A stretch of DNA of 40,654 nt. It comes from CAZEVY01 sp964515555 (GTDB taxonomy: Bacteria > Acidobacteriota > Terriglobia > Bryobacterales > Bryobacteraceae). The position numbers and the translations under genes were made by a program. The stretch lies in NCBI GenBank assembly GCA_964515555.1, contig CAZEVY010000040.1, positions 1-40,654 of the forward strand, in the 5' to 3' direction. Of this stretch, positions 34,530 to 40,654 are shown in pieces (positions within the stretch are counted from its first letter, which is position 1; each line of letters opens with the position of its first letter). The notes beneath the pieces are model-generated. The model made no database searches. It saw only the letters and a program-made list of their open reading frames with translations, and was not told the origin of the DNA.

Positions 34530-34733
34530 TTACTTGTGTGTCAGGCGGGCGAGAGTGCGCCGCACCTTGGCTTGGCCGACGAACTTACCCGCCTTCGTCT
34601 CGCGCAGGCCCTGGCGGATATGGTCCACCTGCCAGCGGCGGACGCCGATGGAGGCCGCCCGCGCGTCGTTGACGAGGTAGCTCGGCGGAACACGATGCAG
34701 GACGGCGTGCCGCGGCAAAGGACGAATCTCCAT
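34530..34733 (-). CDS. Small protein with antitoxin-like C-terminus
   Basis: 67 residues beginning two bases after the stop of the aldolase gene. The C-terminal half, 'WQVDHIRQGLRETKAGKFVG' then 'QAKVRRTLARLTHK', has the I-x-x-G-L-x-x-A/K-x-A-G-x-x-V pattern seen in many CopG- and ParD-like antitoxins. The first half matches nothing. It could be the remnant of an antitoxin that has lost its DNA-binding part, or a frameshifted relic. No toxin is adjacent. Existence as a translated gene is uncertain. Confidence 0.35.
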   Translation of the reverse strand: MEIRPLPRHAVLHRVPPSYLVNDARAASIGVRRWQVDHIRQGLRETKAGKFVGQAKVRRTLARLTHK

Positions 34734-34735
34734 TT

Positions 34736-35581
34736 CTAGAAAAGCGCCGACGAGCGCCGCTTCCAGCTCTTCCCCTTCTCCGCCGCGATGCCCTCGACAT
34801 CCTTGACGTAGGCGGCCGACTGGGTCAGCACGTGATGCAGGTCATTGCCGACGCTGATGAACGTGAAGCCGTGGTCGAGGAACTCGCCGACGCGCGAGGT
34901 CCCGAACAGGAACAGGCCGAGGATGACGTTGTTGCGGCGCGCCTCGGCGATCAGCTTGGCGGTGGCGGCCTGGAGCTCCGGCGAGGTGTACATGTGCGGG
35001 AACTCGTACTTCTCGTAGAGGCCCATCGACATGCAGAGGTCGTTCTGGCCGAGAAACAGGATGTCGACGCCCGGCACGGCCGCGATCTCGGCCATGTTCT
35101 CGATGCAGGAGGCCGTCTCCACCTGGAGCGCGACGATGACGTTGGCGTTGGCAGCGCCGGCGTAGCCGAGCAATCCGCCCTTGTTCATGCTGCGCTGCGG
35201 AAAATAGACCGAGCGCGTGCCGGCGGTGGGGTAGCGCGCGCAGCTCACCGCCTGGCGGGCCTCGCCGGCGTTGTTGATGTAGGGGACGAGCACGCCGTCG
35301 GCGCCGATGTCGAGCGCCTGCTGAATGCCGGCGCGGTCGCCGTAACCGGTGACGCGCACCATGGAGGCGGCGCCGCCGCTGGAGATGCCGCAGATCATCG
35401 CCGAGAGCTGCTCGTAGCCCATGGGGCCGTGCTGGGAATCGACCAGCAGCCAGTCGTAACCGCTGTGGGCGAGCTGTTCGGCGACGGTGGGACTGTGCGA
35501 GTTGACGAAGATACCGAGTTTCGGCGAGCCGGCGCGAAGCTGCTTTTTGAATTCGGCGCCGGTGAGGGGAGCGTCGGGCAT
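34736..35581 (-). CDS. HpcH/HpaI-type aldolase
   Basis: 281 residues from the ATG at 35581 (AAGGAG about 12 bases upstream); an upstream methionine at 35632 is unsupported. The HpcH/HpaI TIM barrel is shown by 'LGIFVNSHSPTVAEQLAHSG', 'DWLLVDSQHGPMGYEQLSAM', 'VRVTGYGDRAGIQQALDIGA', 'DGVLVPYINNAGEARQAV', 'VIVALQVETASCIENMAEIA' (metal Glu) and 'VDILFLGQNDLCMSMG' (metal Asp). The enzymes split 2-oxo-4-hydroxy acids by a metal-dependent aldol cleavage. The exact substrate is open. Confidence 0.9.
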   Translation of the reverse strand: MPDAPLTGAEFKKQLRAGSPKLGIFVNSHSPTVAEQLAHSGYDWLLVDSQHGPMGYEQLSAMICGISSGGAASMVRVTGYGDRAGIQQALDIGADGVLVPYINNAGEARQAVSCARYPTAGTRSVYFPQRSMNKGGLLGYAGAANANVIVALQVETASCIENMAEIAAVPGVDILFLGQNDLCMSMGLYEKYEFPHMYTSPELQAATAKLIAEARRNNVILGLFLFGTSRVGEFLDHGFTFISVGNDLHHVLTQSAAYVKDVEGIAAEKGKSWKRRSSALF

Positions 35582-36012
35582 AAGTTTGGAGGTCTCCTTG
35601 GGGTGTTTTGGACGAATTTTCGAGCATATCACGAGCCGCGATGGTACTCTCCAGCGGTACCGCCCGGTACCGTCCGGCTATCGGCGGCGGGGGCCTTAGG
35701 CCGCTAATCTCGCAGGAAGAGGCCCAAAACACTTCGATGCCGTTTTGTTTTCTCCTCGCCGCGCCCCCCGGCCGGACAGCCCTCGCCGGCGGCGATGACG
35801 GGCACGGCCGCCGTCCTTGACGGCGCCCTGCTGGTGCGGCGCCGCGCGCTCCGCTGACGATTTCGGTTCCTGGGCGCACTCTGGCGTGGCCTCCTCCTCA
35901 CACCCAAAGCCACGCCAGTGGTGTGCGCGCCCGCCGGGGGCTCTCCCTCCGGGGCGCGGCCCGGCTAAAGTATTGACCTTACAAGCCGATGGTTTCCAGA
36001 GGGAACCCTCGG
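35582..36012. other. Long intergenic region with a strong hairpin
   Basis: About 430 bases between the divergent aldolase and ABC-operon genes. A perfect ten-base inverted repeat CTGGCGTGGC (35881-35890) / GCCACGCCAG (35909-35918) encloses an 18-base loop containing CTCCTCCTCA, an anti-ribosome-site-like sequence. GGTACCG occurs twice (around 35660-35680). A TTGACC at 35973-35978 has no good -10. No gene is visible on either strand. Confidence 0.5.
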
Positions 36013-36870
36013 ATGCTCGGGAGAATCGCGGGCCGCGTCGCACGCCTGGCTGGGCTGGTGCTGCTCGCCGGATTTCTAGGCGCGACCCTGGTCCGATTCG
36101 CCCCGGGCTTCGACGCCGACCAGCGGGAGTTCGACCCCACGCTCAGCGACGCCACGCGGCGGGCGCTGCGGCAGGAGCGGGCCGGCGAGCGGGACGTCCT
36201 CGGCTATTACGCCGGCTATCTGAAACGCATGCTGGCGGGCGACCTGGGCACGTCGCGGTCGCTCAACCGGCCGGTCGCCGAGCTGGTGGCCGAACGCGGT
36301 CCGGTGACCCTGCGCCTCGCGGCGCGCGGACTGGCGGCGGCGTGGCTGATCGGTCTGGCGGCCGCGATCGCCGCGGTGGCGCTGCGCCGGCCGTGGTGGG
36401 ACCTGGCGGCGAGCGCCTGGGGCGGCGCGCTGCTGGCCGTGCCGGCGGCGCTGGTGGCGCTGGTGTTTCTGATCGCGGGCGGACCGGTGTGGCCGGCGCT
36501 GGCGCTGATCGTCGCGCCGCGGGTGTTTCAGTATTCCCGCAACGTGCTGCGCAAGTCGTATGACTCCCCGCACGTGATGGCCGCGCGCGCGCGCGGTGTC
36601 GCGGCGCCCTCGCTGTGGCTCCGCCACGTCCTGCCGGGCGCGTTTCCGCCGCTGGTGGCGCTGGCGGGCGTTTCGGCGAGCCAGAGCGTGGACGCGGCCA
36701 TTCCGGTGGAGGTGATCTGCGACGTCCCGGGGCTGAGCCACCTCGCCTGGCAGGCGGCGCAGGGTCGCGACCTACCGGTGCTGGTCACGCTGACGCTGCT
36801 GGTGGGGCTTCTGACGATGGCCGCCAACGCCGCCGCCGACCTGCTGATGGAAGCTTTGGGCCAACGATGA
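36013..36870 (+). CDS. ABC importer permease, DppB/OppB type
   Basis: 285 residues from the ATG at 36013 (AGAGGG about ten bases upstream); an ATG eight codons earlier is possible. Hydrophobic segments (~10-35, ~100-125, ~135-165, ~215-240, ~260-280) and the periplasmic loop 'YYAGYLKRMLAGDLGTSRSL' match the peptide-importer family. The cytoplasmic EAA-like loop is 'SPHVMAARARGVAAPSLWLR' followed by 'HVLPGAFPPLVALAGV'. It should form the pore with the next gene product. First gene of a four-gene operon with ATGA overlaps. Confidence 0.88.
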   Translation: MLGRIAGRVARLAGLVLLAGFLGATLVRFAPGFDADQREFDPTLSDATRRALRQERAGERDVLGYYAGYLKRMLAGDLGTSRSLNRPVAELVAERGPVTLRLAARGLAAAWLIGLAAAIAAVALRRPWWDLAASAWGGALLAVPAALVALVFLIAGGPVWPALALIVAPRVFQYSRNVLRKSYDSPHVMAARARGVAAPSLWLRHVLPGAFPPLVALAGVSASQSVDAAIPVEVICDVPGLSHLAWQAAQGRDLPVLVTLTLLVGLLTMAANAAADLLMEALGQR

Positions 36871-37673
36871 GGACACTCCGTCGAGCCGCACTCGCCGTTC
36901 TGGGCGCCGTGTTCGCGGCGGCGCTGCTGGCCGACTACATCGCCCCGGCGCCCTACGACCGGCAGTTCCGCGACGCGCCTTCGGCGCCGCCCGGCGAGCG
37001 CTTTCCGCTCGGGGCCGACGATCTCGGCCGCGACCGCCTCTCGCGCCTGCTGCACGGCACGCGCATATCGCTGACGCTGGCGCCGGCGGCGGCGCTGCTG
37101 GCCACGTCGCTGGCGGCGCTGTTCGGGATTCTCGCCGGCTGGCGCGGCGGATGGCTGGAGCGGGCGATTCTGGCCGCCGCCGACGTGCTCCAGTCGCTGC
37201 CGCTGCTGTTCCTGCTGCTGGCGGTGCGCGCGGCGCTGCCCTTGAACGTGGCCCCGGCGATGTCGCTGGCGATCACCTTCGCGCTGCTGGGCTCGCTCGG
37301 ATGGGCGCAGCCGGTGCGGGTGGTGCGGGCGGCGGCGCGGTCGCTGCGCGAATCCGATTTCCTGCTGCACGCGCGCGCCTGCGGCCAGCCGGCGGGGCGG
37401 GTGCTCGGCCTGCACCTGGCGTCGAACCTGCGCCCGGTGTTGGCGGCGCAGTTCTGGCTGGCGGTCCCGGCGTTCATCCTGAGCGAGGCCAACCTGAGCG
37501 TACTCGGGTTGGGGGTGGCCGAGCCGCTGCCGAGCTGGGGAACGCTGATCGGGGAGATGACGAACCTGGGCGCGCTGACGCGTAATCCGTGGGTCGCGGC
37601 GCCGGCGGCGCTGCTGGTGCTTGTAGTGTGCTGTTTTCACCTGGCGATCGACAAAAGAGAGATATCCGCATGA
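36867..37673 (+). CDS. ABC importer permease, DppC/OppC type
   Basis: 268 residues; the ATG overlaps the preceding stop (ATGA). 'ADYIAPAPYDRQFRDAPSAP' and 'RFPLGADDLGRDRLSRLLHG' are the conserved N-terminal region of DppC-like subunits ('GTDxxGRDxxSR'). The EAA loop is 'SDFLLHARACGQPAGRVLGL' and 'HLASNLRPVLAAQFWL'. Final helices follow 'LGLGVAEPLPSWGTLIGEMT', another family hallmark. It pairs with the DppB-type subunit. The end overlaps the binding-protein gene by 4 bp. Confidence 0.9.
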   Translation: MRTLRRAALAVLGAVFAAALLADYIAPAPYDRQFRDAPSAPPGERFPLGADDLGRDRLSRLLHGTRISLTLAPAAALLATSLAALFGILAGWRGGWLERAILAAADVLQSLPLLFLLLAVRAALPLNVAPAMSLAITFALLGSLGWAQPVRVVRAAARSLRESDFLLHARACGQPAGRVLGLHLASNLRPVLAAQFWLAVPAFILSEANLSVLGLGVAEPLPSWGTLIGEMTNLGALTRNPWVAAPAALLVLVVCCFHLAIDKREISA

Positions 37674-39367
37674 TTTCCCGTAGAATTGCAGTCCTATTCC
37701 TGAATATTCTGGCGCCCGCCGCGGCGACGGCGCAGTGGGGCGGCACGATCCGCTTCTGCATCCGCGCCGAGCCCAAGACATTCCATCCCCTCCAGGTGGC
37801 CGACGAGGCTTCCGAGACGGTCCGGTACCTGACCTCGGGAGTGCTGGTGCGCTCGAACCGCTACACGCAGGCGCTCGAGCCGGAGCTGGCGGCGTCGTGG
37901 AAAGTCCTGGAAGGCAGCCGCGCGATTCTGTTTCAACTGCGCAAAGGCGTACAGTTCTCCGACGGCACGCCGTTCACGGCCGAGGACGTGGTGCACACCA
38001 TCGGGCTGCTGGCCGACCCGGCGCTGAAGTCGCCCCAGGCCGACGCTCTGGGCGGACCGGGCGGGGCGACGGCGCGCGCGCTGGCGCCGGACCGCGTCGA
38101 GGTGCGCTTCCGCACGCCGATGGCGGGAGTGGAGCGGCTGTTCGATCAACTGGCGATTCTCTCGGCGCGGTCGCCGAAGAAGGAAGGGGCGACGCTGGGA
38201 CCGTTTCAGCTTCAGGAGCATCGCCCGGGAGTCTACGTGCAACTGGCGCGCAATCCCAATTACTGGAAGCGCGACGCGGGCGGGCGGCGGCTGCCGTACG
38301 CGGACGGCGTGCGCCTGGACGTCCAGCAGAATCGCGAGATGGAGCTGCTGCGGTTCCGGCGGGGCGAGCTGCACCTGATCGCCCGGCTGGACGCGGAGAT
38401 GCACGAGCGCCTGGCGGCCGAGGCGCCGGAGCGCATCCGGGACGCGGGGCCGTCGCTCGAAGCCGAGCAGATGTGGTTTAACCAGGTGGCATCGGCGCCG
38501 ATTCCCGACTACCGGAAGGCCTGGTTCCGGTCGAAGACGTTCCGGCGCGCGGTTTCGTCGGCGATCCATCGCGCCGACCTGGCGCGAGTGGTGTTCAAGG
38601 GCCTGGCGGCGCCGGCGGTGGGCCCGGTCGCGCCCGCGAACAGGTTCTGGTTCAACGCGAAGCTGAAGCCGCACGCCTACGACCCCAAGGCTGCGCTCGG
38701 CAGCCTGACAGCCGAGGGCTTCCGGCGGCAGGGCGATGGGCTGGTGGACCGGGCCGGCAACCGCGTGGAGTTCTCGCTGATCACCAACGCCGGCAACAAG
38801 ACGCGCGAGCGCATGGCGGCCATGATCCAGCAGGACCTGGCGCAGATCGGCATCCGGGTCAACGTGGTGACGCTGGACTTTCCGTCGCTGATCGAGCGCA
38901 TCACGCGGACGGCCAACTACGAGGCGTGTCTGCTGGGACTGGTCAACGTCGACCTGGATCCGAACGGCCAGATGAACGTGTGGCTGAGCTCGGCGCCGAA
39001 TCACCAGTGGAACCCGAGCCAGAAGTCGCCCGAGACGCCGTGGGAGGCGGAGATCGACCGCCTGATGAAGGCCCAGGCGTCGGCCACCAACGCGGGGCAC
39101 CGCAAGCGGCATTTCGACCGCGTGCAGGAGATCGTCTGGGAGGAGGCGCCGTTTCTCTACCTGGTGCAGAAGAACGCGCTGGCGGCGGTGGGACCGGCAC
39201 TGCGCAACGCGCAGATGGCGGTGCTGCATCCGCAGGTGTTCTGGAACGCCGACCGGCTTTACCTGGCGTCTTCCGGTGACACGGCGCACAACCCAGCGGG
39301 GCGCGAGCGTCGACTGCCCGCGTGGAGCGCGCCCCGCGCTGTGCGCTCGGGATTGGCGCGGAAGTGA
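37670..39367 (+). CDS. Extracellular solute-binding protein, family 5
   Basis: 565 residues; start ATG overlaps the permease stop. The signal peptide 'MISRRIAVLFLNILAPAAAT' has no lipobox cysteine, so the protein is probably free in the periplasm. Family-5 landmarks: 'FCIRAEPKTFHPLQVADEAS', 'LEPELAASWKVLEGSRAILF', 'KGVQFSDGTPFTAEDVVHTI', 'LARNPNYWKRDAGGRRLPYA', 'FRRAVSSAIHRADLARVVFK', 'IQQDLAQIGIRVNVVTLDF'. It would bind a peptide, oligosaccharide or nickel-like ligand for the importer; specificity cannot be read. The last ~30 residues are an unconserved basic tail overlapping the ATPase gene start. Confidence 0.9.
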   Translation: MISRRIAVLFLNILAPAAATAQWGGTIRFCIRAEPKTFHPLQVADEASETVRYLTSGVLVRSNRYTQALEPELAASWKVLEGSRAILFQLRKGVQFSDGTPFTAEDVVHTIGLLADPALKSPQADALGGPGGATARALAPDRVEVRFRTPMAGVERLFDQLAILSARSPKKEGATLGPFQLQEHRPGVYVQLARNPNYWKRDAGGRRLPYADGVRLDVQQNREMELLRFRRGELHLIARLDAEMHERLAAEAPERIRDAGPSLEAEQMWFNQVASAPIPDYRKAWFRSKTFRRAVSSAIHRADLARVVFKGLAAPAVGPVAPANRFWFNAKLKPHAYDPKAALGSLTAEGFRRQGDGLVDRAGNRVEFSLITNAGNKTRERMAAMIQQDLAQIGIRVNVVTLDFPSLIERITRTANYEACLLGLVNVDLDPNGQMNVWLSSAPNHQWNPSQKSPETPWEAEIDRLMKAQASATNAGHRKRHFDRVQEIVWEEAPFLYLVQKNALAAVGPALRNAQMAVLHPQVFWNADRLYLASSGDTAHNPAGRERRLPAWSAPRAVRSGLARK

Positions 39368-40158
39368 ATCCTCTGCTCGTCATCTCGCGCCTGGAGGCCG
39401 ACTACCCGGGCCGCGCGCGGGTGCTGGCGGGCGTCGACCTGACGGTGGGCGCGGGCGAGATCGTGGGGCTGGCGGGGCGCAGCGGATGCGGCAAGAGCAC
39501 GCTGGCGCTGGCGATTCCGCGGCTGCTCGCCTGGCGCAACGCCCGCACGCGCGGGTCGATCGTCTACCGGGGCCGGGAGCTCACGGCGCTCGGCGAGCGG
39601 GAGCTGCGCGCGATTCGCGGGCGCGAGATCGCGCTGGTGTGGCAATCGCCGGTGGCGGCGCTGAACCCGGCGCTGCGCATCGGCACGCAGCTTCGGGAGG
39701 CCTGGCGCGCGCACAGCGATTCGCGCGGCTGGCGGGGACCGGTTCTCGAGACGCTGGCCTCGGTGAGTCTGCCGGCGGAGGAGGACTTCCTGCGACGTTA
39801 TCCGGGGGAGCTGAGCGTGGGGCTGGCGCAGCGCGTGGTGATCGCCATGGCGCTGCTGCACCGGCCTTCGCTGCTGATCGCCGACGAGGCCACCAGCGCG
39901 CTCGACGCCATCACGCAGAGCGAGATTCTGCGGCTGTTCGCGGATCTGAATCGGCGCCTTGGCCTCGCGATTCTCTACATCTCGCACGACCTGCTGTCGG
40001 TGGCCTCGATCTGCCACCGCGTGGCGATCCTCGAGGAAGGGGCGATCGTCGAGTGCGGCCCGTCGGAGCGGATCTTCCAGTCGCCGGAGCACCCGTATAC
40101 GCGGCGGCTGATCGAGGCGCTGCCGCGCGCGCCCCTGGAGTCGAGCTGGTCTCGGTGA
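39364..40158 (+). CDS. ABC importer ATPase with degenerate signature motif
   Basis: 264 residues from a GTG overlapping the binding-protein stop (GTGA). Walker A 'GRSGCGKST' (38-46), Q-loop 'VWQSPVAALNP', Walker B 'LLIADEATSALDA' and the switch 'ILYISHDLLSV' are intact. The ABC signature, normally LSGG(Q/M), reads LSVGLAQR (39811-39834): the first glycine of the GG pair is Val and the Q position is Leu. The protein stops after the C-terminal 'HPYTRRLIEALP', which is family-typical, but lacks the cysteine cluster of DppD/OppD. Only one ATPase gene follows the permeases, although Opp/Dpp systems usually have two. Confidence 0.9.
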   Translation: MNPLLVISRLEADYPGRARVLAGVDLTVGAGEIVGLAGRSGCGKSTLALAIPRLLAWRNARTRGSIVYRGRELTALGERELRAIRGREIALVWQSPVAALNPALRIGTQLREAWRAHSDSRGWRGPVLETLASVSLPAEEDFLRRYPGELSVGLAQRVVIAMALLHRPSLLIADEATSALDAITQSEILRLFADLNRRLGLAILYISHDLLSVASICHRVAILEEGAIVECGPSERIFQSPEHPYTRRLIEALPRAPLESSWSR

Positions 40159-40288
40159 AACACCCGAGCTCCCGGACCAGGGATTGCCCTGAAGCCATCG
40201 GCGCTATCCGCCGATAAACAGGGTGATCAGTAAGGCGCCGGCCGGCGCAGTCCAGCCCAGGCGTCCAGCCCCTGCCCACGGAGAGGAC
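40159..40288. other. Spacer before the final gene
   Basis: 130 bases with no gene. The segment ends with GGAGAGGA (40280-40287), a purine-rich run that can serve as a ribosome site for the TTG at 40289. No clear promoter or terminator was seen. Confidence 0.35.
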
Positions 40289-40654
40289 TTGAAGAAGCTA
40301 CCGGCGACGGCCAGACTCTACATCGCGGCGATGACCCTGGCCGGGGCTTACGTACTCGGGTCCAGCATCGGCCAGTGGCGCTGCGACGATCCCATCAAGT
40401 TCGGTTTCTACATGGTCCTGGCCGCTCTCGGAGGCGGCCTCAAGGTTTCCCTGCCCGGCATTACCGGAACGATGTCGGTCAACTACGTTTTCATCCTGCT
40501 GGGGCTGATGGAACTGAGCCTGGCCGAGACGCTGGCGATCGCCACGCAGGCGACGCTGATCCAGTCGTACTGGCATTCCCGGCAGCGGCCTTCGCACGCG
40601 CAGGTGTTGTTCAACGTCTCCAGCATCGCGCTGTCGGCGGCGGGCGCGGCGGCG
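40289..40654 (+). CDS. N-terminal membrane domain of a sensor/signalling protein (partial)
   Basis: 122 codons are open to the window edge, starting at a TTG. The translation begins 'LPATARLYIAAMTLAGAYVL' and continues 'DPIKFGFYMVLAALGGGLKV', 'SLPGITGTMSVNYVFILLGL' and 'MELSLAETLAIATQATLIQS', with at least three membrane helices. This 'SLPG-x-TGTMSVN-x-VFIL' pattern is the N-terminal membrane sensor region found before GGDEF, HD-GYP or kinase output domains in Acidobacteriota. The output domain is beyond the window, so the enzyme type cannot be named. It is not obviously in the ABC operon. Confidence 0.75.
   Translation, partial: MKKLPATARLYIAAMTLAGAYVLGSSIGQWRCDDPIKFGFYMVLAALGGGLKVSLPGITGTMSVNYVFILLGLMELSLAETLAIATQATLIQSYWHSRQRPSHAQVLFNVSSIALSAAGAAA

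Overview
The window is high-GC DNA (about two thirds G+C by eye) packed with genes on both strands. It looks like a chromosomal segment of an Acidobacteriota bacterium, probably of the Bryobacterales/Solibacter type. That placement is inferred from gene content: a Ser/Thr kinase fused to a TolB-like propeller, an Oar-like TonB-dependent receptor, a secreted PQQ-type propeller, a DUF4097 protein under an ECF sigma/anti-sigma pair, and a sensor N-terminus of a type common in this phylum. It has not been tested against a database.

Layout. 1-3124: a lower-GC accessory patch. A secreted PHP-like protein (561-2852, minus) lies between two diverged repeats that each end in the 3' half of a tRNA-Val(UAC), as left by an integrated element. 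3125-7834: four plus-strand genes: PQQ-type propeller with an EF-hand insert, secreted DinB-like protein, five-haem cytochrome, and an S1-domain protein. 7934-11749: an ECF sigma factor, its zinc-type anti-sigma factor with HEAT repeats, a DUF4097 protein and a double-PDZ protein, in one tight operon. A palindromic interspersed repeat has inserted in frame at the start of the DUF4097 gene. 11724-16751 (minus): sialate O-acetylesterase-like protein, Tat-type sugar isomerase, SAM methyltransferase and two family 2 glycosyltransferases. A perfect parS-type palindrome (13585-13600) sits in the gap between the methyltransferase and the first glycosyltransferase.

16832-17119: an AbrB/MazE-like antitoxin gene broken by one in-frame amber codon, with no toxin partner. 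17195-21766 (minus): methyltransferase, secreted propeller protein and TonB-dependent receptor. 21843-23126: aroA. 23135-25132 (minus): an orphan TadG/TadE/TadE set. 25381-25864: a small secreted protein with a good sigma-70-type promoter and a hairpin at the predicted mRNA 5' end. 25951-28641 (minus): kinase-propeller. 28850-34465 (plus): mnmA, a TrbI/VirB10-like secreted protein, gapA, then a soluble PRC/MgtE-N/CBS protein followed 21 bp later by a divergent Nramp transporter. 34530-35581 (minus): an HpcH/HpaI aldolase and a tiny antitoxin-like ORF. 36013-40158: an Opp/Dpp-type ABC importer operon with four overlapping genes (permease, permease, binding protein, one ATPase). 40289-end: the start of a membrane sensor protein cut off by the window edge.

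Most distinctive points: (1) the pairing of a stand-alone MgtE-type Mg2+-sensing module with an Nramp homologue that has lost the usual transition-metal ligands, suggesting a two-gene Mg2+ transport or gating unit; (2) the parS site; (3) the tRNA-Val-derived repeats around the PHP-like gene; (4) the palindromic repeat absorbed into the 5' end of a coding sequence; (5) the amber-interrupted antitoxin. No intact tRNA, rRNA, CRISPR array or transposase gene was found.
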